Numbered from the stretch's first letter, positions 45,834-58,800 are shown. The stretch: 64,000 bases of DNA from Phytoseiulus persimilis (GCA_037576195.1 CM075101.1:26102001-26166000), one strand, 5' to 3'. Notes: generated by a model not told the origin, from the letters alone. A program made the numbers and translations.

Positions 45834-48605
45834 TCACTTGCACACGGGTTGTTGTGAACTTCGGGTTTTTATGTTTCTATTCGAAAATTTCTATCGTGGA
45901 ACAAGGGTTCCAAAGACCCCTTCCGGATCATGACACTTCGTGTGCCAAACCTGCACAGCTTTTTGTTCCCCCGAAAATTGACCCGAGCTCCCTCAGTCTC
46001 GATGGCAGTACTGGAGAAACAGGAAAAACCCAAAAAATTTAGGATATTCCATTTGGAGACCCACCCTCGGACAGTTAACTTTCGAGTACTTGGGTTGACA
46101 GATATTGAGCTCAAGAAATCTTGTTCCATAGTATCCAATGGAAGACCGATCCGAATCGGCTGCGAGAGTAGATGCTCTGAATGCTTTCAAGGTATGCCAG
46201 AGGGAAGCGCAAGGAAATGAAGAATGTTGCGACAGTCGTTCGCGGAGCTCATTTACACTCAAATGTGAAGCAAAATATAAATACGAATCGGAAGCTCTGG
46301 AACTATCGTGCAGTTGTCTTCTATCGTCTCGTTGATCGACAGTGCTTTCGAAACGACAGACGATGCCTGCTCTGTAGTGCAGGCGGGAAAAAACAATACC
46401 AGTTGCTGGTGCTTTCTGTGCAATGAGAATGCATCCTCGAGCCAAGCGATCTGTTCGTTTGGGAGAAATCAATTTTCCACATTCGGAGATCGTCGTTCAG
46501 CTCCTCCTTTATTCTGACTGGTGGATGAGAGCAGAGTTCCGGAACTTGTTTTTGATCGAACAGGAGAGCAGCAAGAGCTCTCCAAGACTCCTTCTGTTGG
46601 CGGACGAGGCACGTTTCTCCCAGGATGGAATGGATCGGCAACAATGGATCCGGAAGCAGACTCATTTCTGAGCCAGAAGCCAGAACATTCTACAGAGACA
46701 AACTTTCCACGTGTTGTGTGGGTGGCAGAATCGTGGAACCTGTCATATCAAGATGTTTAGATGTCATGTTCAGCCTAGGGTTGACCTGTATTTCTTGCCA
46801 TATTAGTCGATTGGTCATTGCAGACTCGAGGTGAATATTTCCTGGTGGGCAACGAACGGGGATCTCGGATGGCGAGCTTGAAGCCCCGAAATGACACCTG
46901 TAGATCTCTACTTTCAGGGGAAAGTCAGGGATCTAGCTCAAGGCGCTCGTATATGTAGTTCATGAAGCCGAGCCGGAGGATCGGACGCGAACGCCCATGG
47001 CGACTTGGTGTCACGTTGCGTGCCTGATAGGAACAATCGTCGATTTCCGTGTATTCTGATTGATACCAACGGGCGATTCCAGGAGTTTGCTGCTCGATAT
47101 CTCGTGAGAAGCTGAATTGGGGACGTCCAGAACGGGGTTGGTCGTGAAACGCTTCTCCTTGGGTATCCATGGCCTCTCAATCTGAGAGGATCTCCGATGA
47201 CATTTCCTTTAGAAAAAGAAAGTCCGGTCCGACATCTTTGGAACTGGGAAGGTCACGATTCCGAAAGCGGTTATTCATGACGTTTCTCTCTCTCCCCTGC
47301 GAATTCTCTATGGGAAGCCGATGAACCCAGGGAATCACTCTATGTTGTGGCTCTGCCGCGTCTTGTCTTCGGCCATCGGAAGACCCAAACTGGTTTCCGA
47401 CTCGACCAAATTGGATATCTCAGCATTTTAACCTCCAAGCTGTGAATATGATGACCCTGACACAACCATTGTGCCCCAGAGGCCAATAAAATGATATTGC
47501 CCTGGAGCGTCGCTGATGACACCGAGCGGAGATCAGTCAATGTTTATCGAGTTGAGTCAATACAGCATTCCCAAGGTAACTGTCGCAGATTCCGTGAGCC
47601 GCTCTAGCCAGGTCGCGTTTCAGTCCATTTGGGTCCGTAGTGCTCCCACTTGGACAAGCAACATAGGATAATCTGACAGGTGTTTGCAATAACGATCCTG
47701 GATCGAACCACTTGATCCGCGAGTTTCCGATCTCGAGGAGATTCCACACACTGAAACGGACCATGCAGACTGAGTCTAGCTGTATGAGCATGAAAAAATG
47801 ACTGCACGGAGGAACTCCTTTTTGCATCGCGCTCAGGGTTGTTATGAACGTTGGCGATAAGGACTGCGAGACCGGACTTCAAAAACGAATCGTAGTCGAG
47901 TCAGGAGCGCTTGTGACCTTGGGCTATTGTTGAGAATCAACTTCAGTGTTGGTTCTGGATTTCACCAGGCGACCGAGGGCTGGATCGGGTGGTTCGCTAT
48001 TTCGCGATCAATTTCCTTGAATTCCCCATAGGCGCGGTCTGATTCACGGGAAATTCATCGGACGGACGGCTCCAACACTGCTTGGAACAGCCATTACGTG
48101 GACATGAACCTGGTCCCTCGTTTCATCCGGCGATGGTACGTAAGGACAACCTGGAGAATAGTGAAAACATCGGGAGCTCTGACACGATGTCACCGCCAAC
48201 TTCGACCATCAGGGTGAATATTGGCGGTCGAATCCCTACATCGCGTCGCGGAATATGAGGAGGTCACCGACGGAGGCTTGTTCGATCCTCGCCGGTGAAT
48301 GGGTTGGAGCTCTTGGAAACCTTATGCTCCGATGCCTGACTGGTCATCTGTTCTGGCGTGTCCTACGAACGTCATTCGCCCCCTTCCGATAAAGATTCAC
48401 TGTCCGTACCTCAGTAAGAATCGCAGATTTTCGCCCGTTCCCAGCGAGTAAATTTTCCGTTATGTTCGAATCTCCTCTCTGATCGCAATCGCAGGGAGAT
48501 GAATCGCGAGAAATGCGGAGCTTTCAGTGCCAACAGAAGTCCAATATCAGCCCTATACCAGAATCGCCCAGCATTCGTAATCAGGGAGAATAATTTTGCC
48601 AACCC
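45834..48605. other. Unrecognised interval downstream of P450 copy 2
   Basis: About 2.8 kb of short frames on both strands (longest about 159 codons, minus strand at 45993-46472). None has a recognisable domain, signal peptide or strong splice structure. Confidence 0.4.
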
Positions 48606-48610
48606 GGAAC

Positions 48611-48770
48611 TGCGGTTTGCGAAAGCCCGCATTTTCTGGACCGCAAGCTCGCGGTCCATAATTTCTGCGGGTAGCCGCAATAGGAAGCCTGCGAATGGAA
48701 ACCGCGGGCTTGCTGCAGCTCGCCCCCGGAATCCTGACTATGCAGGATAGCTATCGGATTTTTATAATAG
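48611..48770. mobile_element. Partial copy of the GC-rich MITE family seen at 38277
   Basis: GGTTTGCGAAAGCCCGCATT, then GGACCGCAAGCTCGCGGTCC and GCGGGTAGCCGCAATAGGAAG, match the left half of 38277-38604, including the downstream ATAATAGTTATC motif. No opposing terminal repeat was found, so the copy is incomplete. Confidence 0.6.
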
Positions 48771-49132
48771 TTATCGGAAAATTTTTGCAATGGATTGATC
48801 CTGGGCGGATTATGGAATGATTTCGGAAAACCATCCAAACTTCCAGGCTCTAGTGATGACACAAGCGCTCTTGGCAGCGGTTAGCGATTTCAGCTCGATC
48901 CAGAACCCCCTGAACACGTCCTACCAATATCGGAACTTCTATCCGGGAGCCGCTGCTCTAGGGCTTCGGTCTTTTCTTTTCGAGCTACAGTGAGCTTCGG
49001 AGAGATGAAGGTTCCGTGGATGTCATCCTTGAGATGAGTATCTCTCAACTTGCATGACTCGACCTCCGACGAACGGCGAAATCCGGAGAATGCGCTTAGC
49101 GGCAGCCTGGGAAATCACATTGTCATGTGGAG
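48771..49132. other. Short non-coding interval
   Basis: No gene seen between the partial MITE and the hAT-like element. Confidence 0.4.
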
Positions 49133-49140
49133 GAAGCGAC
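49133..49140. repeat. Left target-site duplication (8 bp) of the hAT-like element
   Basis: GAAGCGAC, matching GAAGTGAC on the right side with one difference. Confidence 0.75.
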
Positions 49141-50198
49141 TAGGCTTTGCAAATAACCGCATTTCTAAATAACCGCGGTTACGGTTAACCGATAACCGCA
49201 AATCAATAACCGCAAAATTAGGACCGAAAATCGCGGTTATATGGGAGACTGCCCGGAGACATGATTCCGAACAGATGCTCCACCAATACCATCGTTTTCA
49301 CGCCTGATAATATTGAAACGAGTCATAGCCGAAGACGGAGGAGAGATACCACAACTCCTCCATATCCTCCCCAGAGAAAAGTTTCCACATGAGAGAAAAC
49401 TTTGTATGATTTCCAGGAAGCTTCTCCTCTTTCGTGAGAGAGAAGGTTCTATTATTAACGGATACGACGACATCTCAGAACACGTCTCATAAAGACTCGT
49501 TTGTTATAACTCCTCACGATCCGCTGAGGAAGTGGGACTGGCGCCGATTTCTGCACGCTTTTACGAGCAAAGAGTGCCCAAAGGCATGCTTCTTTCCGCA
49601 TGGACATTTGCAGTGACTCTCGTTTGCTTTTCCTTTCGAGAGTTTCGCAGAAAATTACTGTATCGTCACCGCGGTTGTGATTGCTAAGTTGGGATGACTC
49701 ACGTAAATTCAAGAAAGGGCGTATGTTCTCAGTTCCGACCAGTGCATGCCGTTTTCTTGTAAGACTTCATCGCGAGTCTTCCATCCACCCACACGATAGC
49801 TACTTCCGCTGTGCTGTGTCTCTCGATTCTACCAGATGCGTGAAGCTCATGGGGACATGGAGAGGCTGCACCTGATGAGTGATATGTCCAGGTATGATTG
49901 CTAGCCGGGTTCGGCTTTCGGAAGCGTGTGCGAACTTCGCTTAACGGGGCTCGTCACACAAGATGTCACAGTTGCAGAACCGATTCATTTATCTTAATTC
50001 CCGGCGCCCAATTCGAGATCCCCAGCCAGAGTAAGCTCATCAGACACGACGCCTTCTCGGAAAATCATACGTTTCGGGAAATTGCGGTCAAATGCGGTTA
50101 TAAACGCGATTCGCTCGTGGTTATTGCGGTCGAAAACCGCGAAATATTTGCGGTGGTTGCGGTTATTAACCGCGGTTAAATAACCGTTGCAAAGCCTA
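49141..50198. mobile_element. hAT-like non-autonomous DNA transposon, 1,058 bp
   Basis: The ends are perfect 12-bp inverted repeats, TAGGCTTTGCAA, followed on both sides by subterminal AACCGC/GCGGTTA motifs in inverted arrangement (left: AATAACCGC...AACCGCGGTTA; right: TAACCGCGGTTAAATAACCG). The element is flanked by an 8-bp duplication with one mismatch, the hallmark of the hAT superfamily. The interior has no transposase; its frames are short and unrelated to any known family, so movement would have relied on a transposase from elsewhere. The single mismatch between the duplications and the intact ends suggest a moderately young insertion. Confidence 0.85.
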
Positions 50199-50206
50199 GA
50201 AGTGAC
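50199..50206. repeat. Right target-site duplication (8 bp) of the hAT-like element
   Basis: GAAGTGAC, pairing with 49133-49140. Confidence 0.75.
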
Positions 50207-50773
50207 ACTTTTCGGGATCAAAAACTCGGTTATCTGTGGTCCGAGAGTGGTTCCTCCCCTAACAAATCGGAAACCGAAAACTCCCATCCCCTGAGAATAG
50301 CAGGAGTGTCAGGGTAAGAGTAACCAAAACATCAGACAGCGCACGCGGTGAACTCTCTCGTGGCGCATACGTTTCGTCATCGAAACGCTCACATGAATTC
50401 GAACGATGTACCCATCATACCTACACAGCCACCATGTCAGCAGAGTGATACCGATAGTGCGCTCCACCAGCGAATTTACAGTCCTGATTCCTGCCGGATG
50501 TCTTCTCGGGGTAGCGGATTCTTCAGAGGTTCGTTATTCGGACGCTCACTCAGGAGGAGAATCTGCCAGTGGCAACGCTCGTACTCGCTGCGGGGTACTT
50601 GCATGGCGACCTCGAGTTTCCGACGGAGAGGTGGCTGAGCTCTCAGTCGACTGCTGTCATAATTGCATATTATCAAGTAAGAGAGAATCGTTCTTGCAGA
50701 GTAAAAACCGCTCGAGGAGCCGTCCCCTTGTCAAGAGCACGTGGAGCAGACATTCTTTCCGGAGAGAGACGAG
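50207..50773. other. Upstream region of the DM9 gene
   Basis: A splice acceptor-like CGTTCTTGCAG ends at 50699, about 75 bases before the DM9 start codon, with a stop codon in frame just after it. This suggests that an untranslated first exon lies upstream. No upstream coding exon is needed. Confidence 0.4.
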
Positions 50774-51292
50774 ATGATGCACTATGAGTGCGAGTGTCAA
50801 TGGCTACCGAATTCCGATGAAATGAGCGAGCTCAAAGCGTTTGTGGGAGGACTGACAAAGTCAAACGAGCCAATGCACGTAGCGAGATTCCATCACAAAG
50901 GCGATGTTTTGCCCGGATACCGCCTTCCACCATCATCGTTGTGTCGTTCTTCTTATGGTGGCTCTGCGTGTGGAAGCGATACCTTCGAAGTTCTCGTCGC
51001 ATCACAAAATTGCGAGTTCACGTGGATTCCCGCCTCATACGGGAATATTGTCGGAGGAGCTGTACGAGGCGGGAAGACGTCCGGTGGGGAGATACTCTAT
51101 ATTGGTCGTGTTAGGCATGACACCGGTTGGATACTCGGGAAAATTGTTCGCTCTCATGACTGCTGCTACTACGGTCTGGATGGAGTTGAGCAGAAGCACA
51201 AATTTTACGAAGTACTCACATGCAACCTGATCAAGCACGGCGTTGTGCTAGAAATCGACGACGAGTACGTAGAGTATGAGGACTCTGCGTGA
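50774..51292 (+). CDS. DM9-repeat (DUF3421) protein
   Basis: 172 residues in one exon, starting MMHYECECQW. Two DM9 repeats are visible. The first, diverged, covers about 6-75 (FVGGLTKSNEPMHVARFHHK, then DTFEVLVAS). The second is canonical, about 76-150: CEFTWIPASYGNIVGGAVRG, then GGEILYIGRVRHDTGWILGK, then SHDCCYYG and KFYEVLTC. The C-terminus is acidic (EIDDEYVEYEDSA). DM9 proteins lack signal peptides, as here. In molluscs and mosquitoes they act as mannose-binding lectins or infection-responsive cytoplasmic proteins, so a role in recognition or immunity is possible but inferred. An in-frame stop shortly upstream supports the chosen start. Confidence 0.88.
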   Translation: MMHYECECQWLPNSDEMSELKAFVGGLTKSNEPMHVARFHHKGDVLPGYRLPPSSLCRSSYGGSACGSDTFEVLVASQNCEFTWIPASYGNIVGGAVRGGKTSGGEILYIGRVRHDTGWILGKIVRSHDCCYYGLDGVEQKHKFYEVLTCNLIKHGVVLEIDDEYVEYEDSA

Positions 51293-52805
51293 TCATTATG
51301 GTCGCGGAAAAGATCAGGGGATGCGTAAACTGATCCCGCACGTTCTCGGAAATATTGGAAATCATATGCGAGCCTCCGACGGGGGCGCAAACAGCCTGCC
51401 ATAGACGTGCTGCGGGTTTTTGAGAAGCGGAGATTCTCACCCTATTCAGGACTCGCCCGGCGGATCCACAGCGGTGTTGCGTTCCGCCGATAGCTTTAAA
51501 GCCGCAATTCGTGGTTCATATCGCCATCTTAATCTTTCTGCAAGCGATCCTATATTTTTGACGAGTTTAACGGTATAAAATGAACTCAGCCACGGCGTCG
51601 AATCGATCTCCAATAGTCTTGTCAACGAGTTTCGAGCTGGGATCAACTATGGAATGTGGACTGACGAATTATTATAGATCTCTGCCAAAATATATATCGA
51701 GCAGGCTCACTTGTTCCATCCAAATGTGTTGAAGGGTCAGGGAACTCGCGTCCTGTGCACACGCAGTGGTCAAGTTGGAATGCTTCTTCCCTCGAAAGAT
51801 ATACTCGCTTATGAATGATAATATGCCAGACAATGTATTTTACAGAGGATATACACCAGCGTTTCGTAGAGACGGCCCTCCTGGATGCTGAGCTCTACAC
51901 TCTCGTGCTCAGATTCGCGAGAGTATCGAAATGCTAGGATTGTCACGAGGGGGAGGTCTCAGAAAACAACTCTGAGCCACGGGGTCCTCGAACGGGTAAA
52001 CTCTAGGAGAACCAAATAAGAGATTGCCGTTGTCTCTCAGTGCCTGAGTATTGTCCGAGTGCCGCGTGCAGTATCATAAAAATCGATTTTTGAGGTCAGA
52101 AAATAGCAAATTCTTTATTTTTTATGTACAGATCGCCTATGTACTGATGCCAAGCGCTTACGTGGAGGATGCTTCGAGAATTCTAATCAGACTACGGAAT
52201 ATGGAACATCTCAGTGAGGAACTAATGGTTGTGTCAGTGGTTCGTTGATCGATTATACAATTCGGTAACACATGAGATTTTCGGCTGTCGGTCACAGATT
52301 CCTCTTGTGAATAGGATTGCGGATCATCTGTGCATGAAGCCCGATAACCGGTAGCTTGCACTGGAGGGCCGACGCATCTGAGAACCGAATTTGTCTACCT
52401 ATGGAGATTCTCCGCGTTGCTTGAACGAATACCTGATCTTATCTATAGTATCTTGAGCAATGTATATCAATGCACGCATTCATTCGACCTTCAGCTCACA
52501 CAGTCAAAAAACATAGTTTTACAGGCAAGCCTATTCCGCTAGAGGAGCGCTTGCTCAAACAATAGCCGGTCAGGCATTTGGTTTCGCTCGAGGTTCTGAA
52601 GAAGCTTCAGGCCTCGACTGCCGTCGGGTCAGTGAATTCTGCTGACAGGACACTAGGAGTGGGGCTCGGTTGAATCTGCGCCCGGCCCGCCACGAAAGTT
52701 GTTTGTGTGCGCTGATTTCTCAGCCGAACTGACCTTCGAGTCATTGTACAGCTTGTTCGTGGGTCGTTGTAACGTTGGGGTTAGGATGCGCAGTTTGTGA
52801 GTTCA
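51293..52805. other. Intergenic interval between DM9 and the giant chitin-binding gene
   Basis: No supported gene. The two flanking genes converge here. TTTATT at 52114-52119 (AATAAA on the minus strand) is a possible, rather distant poly(A) signal for the chitin-binding gene. Confidence 0.4.
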
Positions 52806-55800
52806 TTAATCGAAATACATGTCGGGCGGAGCCATTTCCGCTCGGCCCATTTCGTCCATCATGTCCTTCATCTCATCGGTCATCTTGGTCATGCACTTGA
52901 AGTCGGCGGGCTTTTTCTTACAGAACTGAATCTTCTCATCGAAGACGTATCCCTCCATACACTGGAAGAGCTGAGCTCGCTTTCCCGGGCCAACTTTGCC
53001 GCAACGGTAGAACTTGGTGCAGTCTCCGGGGACCTCGTAGTTGGCGTTGCCAGGGCACTTGATTCGTTTCTGTTTCTTCTTCCGAGGTTCAAGTTTCTTG
53101 CCGGTCCTGGTTGTTGACGTGTCTGATTCAGTTGTGCTCATCATTTCCGTCGAAGATTCAGTTGAAGTCTCGGTCGAAACTTCAGTGCTCACCTCGGTTG
53201 TAGACTCCGTAGAGGCTGGAGGAGCTTGTGCAGGAGCCTCGGTCGTAGGATTCTCGGGCGCGGCCGGTAGCGGCGGCCGACGCGGCGACGTACTCGAATC
53301 ACAAGGTGGTGCTTGGTCGGGCCAATTGCAAACCGAAATGCGCTCGTCGAACACCAGACCTCCGGGGCAGTCGAAGTGGAACACGGTGTAGTCCCCGTTG
53401 CCCCAGAAATCGACACATCGATAGAATTTGTTGCAGTTCTGAGGATTGCGGAAGAAGCCAGCGGATGGGCAGTTTGCCTGAGAGGCCGCTGATTGAGGCG
53501 ATGGCGGCCCTGCGGCATGCGGACCCGCGGGGCCTTGCGGTCCTGCAGGGCCTGTTGGTCCACTGAGGCCTTGTGGTTCTTCGGGGGCGCTTCCAGGTTG
53601 TTGAGGTCCGTGGCTACCTGATTGCGGCCCAGCTGGCGCTTGTTGGTCTCCAGACGGACCCTGGTTGAAGTCTACGGTGGGGGGTGCAGCTCCTGAGCTG
53701 CAAGAGCCACCACCGCCGCCGCCGTTGTTGCAAGGCGGTGAATTCTGCGGCCAGTTACAGACGGATATCCGTTCGTCGAAAACTAGACCTCCCGGGCAGT
53801 CGAAGTGGAATACGGTATATTGCCCGTTCTGATAGAAGTCCACGCAACGGTAGAACTTGTGACAGTTAGATGGATTCCGGAAGAATCCTGTTGAAGAGCA
53901 TTGGACGTTGCAGCCGCCGGAATTCGCGACGGCTGGAGGGCCGACCGCTGTTTGGGATTGAGGCTGAGGATGTTGTTGGGGATCCTGGGGTTGCCATCCT
54001 CCCTGTTGGGGTCCTGAGGGCTGTTGTGGTTGCCATCCTCCCTGTTGGGGTCCTGAAGGCTGTTGCGGTTGCCATCCTCCCTGTTGGGGTCCTGAAGGCT
54101 GTTGCGGTTGCCATCCTCCCTGTTGGGGTCCTGAGGGCTGTTGTGGTTGCCATCCTCCCTGTTGGGGTCCCGACGGCTGTTGCGGTTGCCATCCTCCCTG
54201 TTGGGGTCCTGAGGGCTGTTGCGGTTGCCATCCTCCCTGTTGGGGTCCTGAGGGCTGTTGCGGTTGCCACCCTCCCTGCTGAGGCTGCGTAGGTTGTTGC
54301 GGTTGCCATCCGCCTTGTTGGGGCGGCGACGGTTGTCGAGGATGGCCTCCACCTTGCTGGGGTCCTGTAGGCCGTTGAGGCTGTCCGGCTCCCGGTCGAG
54401 GCCCTGAGGGCTGCTGCGGTTGCCAGGAGCCCTGCTGGGGCTTGGATGGCTGTTGCAGCCCTTGAGGATCAGGCTGCCATCCGCCGTGCTGTTGTTGTCC
54501 AGATGGTTGCTCGGGTTGCCAGCTATTGGGTTGTTGAGGCTGCGATCCCGGGAAGGGCCCCTGGGGCTGCCAAGATCCTTGTTTCGCTTGTTGGGGACCT
54601 GGTCCTCCATCTTGAGGCCCGGCGATAGCTGGTTTCCGGTCGGACTGACCGGAGCAGTCGTTGCCGGAGGCCATACTGTCGCATGGAGGAGCTTCATGGG
54701 GCCAGTTGCAGACGTTGTAGCGTTCATCGAACACGAGGCCGGCGGGACAGTCGAAGTTGAAAACGGTGAACTGTCCGTTGCCGTAGAAGTCTACGCAGCG
54801 GATGAACTTCTCACAAGTGCTTGGATCTCGGAAGAATCCAGCTTCCCTACAAGGATTGCACGTGGAAGGGCTCCCTGAACCGCCTGTGGAAGAGGAAACG
54901 AGGCTTAGAAGGGTGACGGAGCTACGGTAATGCGTTCCTGATGCCTGATCACGGAGTTTTCCTTACCTTGAGACAACGGTCCTGTGCCGCCTGCTTGCTG
55001 TTGTTGACCGAGATGTCCTGGGAAACGTCCGTGATCTCGTCCAGGTTGATTGCCGTTTCCGGGGAAGAAGCTACCGCTTGTGCCTGAACCAGGACCATGA
55101 GAGCTGCCTAAACTCCCTTGGTTGTCGTAATCGTGACCATGACCTCCGAGATCTCCGGGTATCGACGATCCAGCAGGGGATGGAAGTGGTTTCGGACCCC
55201 CTTATGAAATTTTGAAGTCTATCAGTAAAACTCAATAAATCATCAATAAAGCATCAATAAATGTTGAAGGTTTCCGAAGACTCACCTGATGCACAGGGCG
55301 CCGTTTGCTCAGGCCAGTTGCACGTAGACGCTAGCTCGTCGAAAACTAAGCCGACCGGACAGTCGAACTCATACACCTGTTCGCGAATCAGATCAGAATG
55401 TAGATCGAATGAATTGGTAACTATTATAGCAGCGTCTACCGTTGTGGAACGATGCGCAGAGTCGATCTGCCAGAACCGCCTCAAACTCTGAGCTAAGCTC
55501 AAGTTTTGCTCCAGAAATTGCTCTCGTTCAAGGGAATCGTTCCTCGATACGAGAGCAGATTATGATCGAGATCCGTCTCGAATGAAACGGAATTATTCCG
55601 AGGAGAGTTCGGGCGGTGGCACAAGCTTCTAGGGCTCATCGACCCGAGGAGAAGATGATTATGCTAGTCACGAGATCGTTAAAAATGAATAACTACCTGA
55701 AATTTCCCGGGATTGTCCTCGTTGTCTACACATCGGATGAAGCGGGAACAGTCTTGAGGATGGCGGAAGAAACCCGGTCCTGAACATTGCAGATTGCAGT

Positions 55801-58800
55801 CCCTGCTCGAGGAATGAACTTGATCAGTCAAGAGGGCATGAAAAGCCGAGGAATTGATTCGTCGTCAACTTTTCGCTCGTTCCCACCATGTAGTCACCAG
55901 AACTGCGAAACTCAGGCATTATTCGTTGATCATCATCCGTCAATCCATGTATCAATCCTGGACAAATCGATGCATTATGCATCATTGCTATGGATATTGA
56001 TAAAGTCGACCATCAGAGACTCATCTATTCATCTCTTTATATGGATAGATGGGGTGTAAACTGATGAATGCCCGAACTTCCTAGCTCTGGTGATCACAAT
56101 CGATCCAATCGCAGCGTTGACTAAATCAAATGAACAGCGGAGAAAAGATCCTCGCTCATGGATTCATCTTAGATTGCGCCGTCTCACCCTGTGCAAGGCC
56201 TCGACGACGGTGGAGGAATCTCGATCCCGGTTTCTCCTGGGTAAGAGCCAGGGCGGTTGGAGGGCAACTCGTTCGGGGAGAGGGGCGGAGACGATGGAGG
56301 GTTCCACGGAGTGTTGGGGTGAGGTTGGGGTGCAGGCCCTCTTTCCACATCAACTCCGGTTCCAGGTTCTGCGAGGAAGCAAAATTTACAAGAGGCTCAC
56401 CCAAGTTTGACTCACTTGAGAAATGTGTTCTCATCGCTGTTAATGTGCTCCGGTGCGAATTTATGGACGAGATCACCGATACGGATCTCTTTCATAAGCA
56501 TACCTGACGAGGTGGTTGGATTAGTGTTAAAACTAGCGTTAAGAGAGTCTGTGGTTTGTTCCGGCACCCCGGTTACTGTGGGCTCTTGCATTTCGGTGAA
56601 GACCTCGGTGGCGTCGATCGCCGGAATCTCGGTTGCGGCCGGCGGACTATTGGCGGTGGATATTTGAGTCGCGGAGCTCGGCGATTCCGGGATCGTTGTG
56701 GGCTCTGATACGATTGAAGCCGAAGGAGCGGCTGTGGGCTCTGATACGATTGAAGCCGAAGGAGCGGCTGTGGGCATCGGAGTCGTAACGTGTGCGACTC
56801 CCCCGGACTCTTCCGAGAGCGAGTTATGATCTTCCGTTGTCGACGGTGTCAGATCGAATTGAGTGTCAGGCGAGTTTCCGCCGGTCTCTTGAGGAGCAAC
56901 CTGCGTTTGCGATAGAGGCTGCGCAGATGGAACGCTTTCGGTTTTTGTTTCTGAAGAGGGGGCCATAGTCGATTCGATTGGAGTCGACGTAGCTGTCGCC
57001 TTGCTGGGCCATGGCAGAATGACGGGAGGACGAGCTGCAGACTCAGCGTTCGATGAAGACTGCGGAGACTTGCACTGCCCTTGATCCCTTACGCACACCC
57101 GGAATTTCGGTTCGAAAACTGTGCCCGGCGAGCAGCTGAAGATCACCGATTTGAAAGTTCCGTCGCCTCTGGCGCGACAGCGCACAAAATGATGACAGTT
57201 CTCAGGATGAGCGAAGAATCCGGCTCCCGTGCAGTTGAACTCCTCTTCTGCCGGCTTCACATCACTGGTCAGCTCAAGTCTGACCGATGAAGAAGACGAT
57301 CCGTTCACTGGGAGTTGAACATCTGCAAATAATCCCAGTCACCGTTTACCGATTTAGATTTATCTCTGGGATTTTATCGTGTGTGATTTCCAATCAGTTT
57401 TTTAGAACCTTTCCGTCGGAGCACCCGACCCCTGGCCGTCTCGGGAGCCTCTTGAGCTTCAGAATCGGTTTCACAAATATGAAGCTTCGACAGAAAGGTT
57501 CGAGTGGGTATTTCCCCTCCAAGTGAAGTGAGATGCGGAACATTCCACCCTAACATTCTCGTCGGCCTCAAACGGTTCACTCTCCACGTGTCGGCTCATC
57601 ACCCCATTTTCTGTGCTTATATTTTTTGCTGGACTATTTTGAATGATCTCACCTGCGGAGGGCGCTCGCTGAGGCGTGGAAGATGTCATGACAAAAGATG
57701 ACGACGACGAGGAAGAAGACGAGGATGATGAAGACGAGGATGATGAAGACGAAGAGCTACTAGAAGTCTGAGAAGAGATGATGACGCTTCCCGGTTTCTG
57801 AGTTTGTTCTTGCTGGATGGAAGTTTGGTTGTTCATGGAACTCCCTCCCGAACTTTGAGACGACGAGGAGGTAGCATTTGCCTGAGAGCTGCTGATTTGA
57901 ATCATGGTCAGCGAACCTGAGCCTGGTTCCGAACCCTGCTGGGTTTGTCCTGTACTCTGATCGGTGGACCCCTGTTGGTTTTGTTGTTGGGTCTGATTCT
58001 GCTGTTGGGTTTGGTTCTGCTGTTGGGTTTGATTTTGCTGCTGTTCTTGATTCACCAAAGTTTGTTGTCCCTGACCCTGATTTTGTTTGTGCTCCTGTCC
58101 TTTCGCGCCCTGCCCGCGATCATTGGAGATCTGCTGAGAGATTCCAACTTGTTGATGATGACCCTGGTTGTCGGAGCCCTGTTGCTCATGGTTCTGGCTG
58201 CCACCGGAGCCAACATCTTGTTGATTCTGTTGCTGACCTCCAGTTTCGGAGCCCTGTTGATTCGTGTTATTCTTTCCATGATGGGAACCTTGTTGGTTGA
58301 TCACAGCGTTCTGATCGAGGCCCTGTAGACCGCCCCCCTGAGTAATTTGGTGATGTCCGTGGTTCGATCCCTGCTTAGAGCTCTCGTGCCCCGTTTGGTT
58401 CATTGGGGGATGTACAGGCTGCGGCTCGCTCGTCTGATTTCCTGTCGGAGGTTTGTCGCAGGGTGGGGCCCGCTCTGCCCAATTGCAAGCACTGATGCGC
58501 TCATCGAAAACTAATTTCTCTGGACAATTCAATTGGGTAATTTCGAAAGTCTGGGACCCCGGCGAAAGCGTACAACGATAGAATCTGTGGCAGTTATTCG
58601 GATTTCTGAAGAGACCTTCTCTGGTGCAACTCAGAGGGTTCGCGGTAGAGTCTTCCCCACCCGAGACCCCTTGCTCACAATTCTCGTCGTGATGTGGGTG
58701 CTCTGGCGTTACGGGATGTCCGGTAGCCGGGGGCAACGGCTGCTGTTTCCTCGGCGGAGGCCGTGGTTTCTCGTCCATCCGAGGGGGGCGGGCGAGCGTC

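Noticed and set aside
50677-50699. A 23-base intron (GTAAGA...TTGCAG) upstream of the DM9 gene
   Set aside because: Too short to be spliced, and joining it does not extend the DM9 frame.
53783-54727. Long minus-strand frame in a second register over the GGWQPQQ repeats (ATALRTPTGRMATATAL-type and similar) and its plus-strand counterpart
   Set aside because: Shadow frames created by the 39-bp period; only the frame with CBM14 cysteines fits the flanking exons.
52806-57308. Treating 52806-55800 and 56412-57308 as separate chitin-binding genes
   Set aside because: A strong donor at 56504 and an in-phase Pro-rich exon at 56188-56368 join them, with all downstream phases agreeing.
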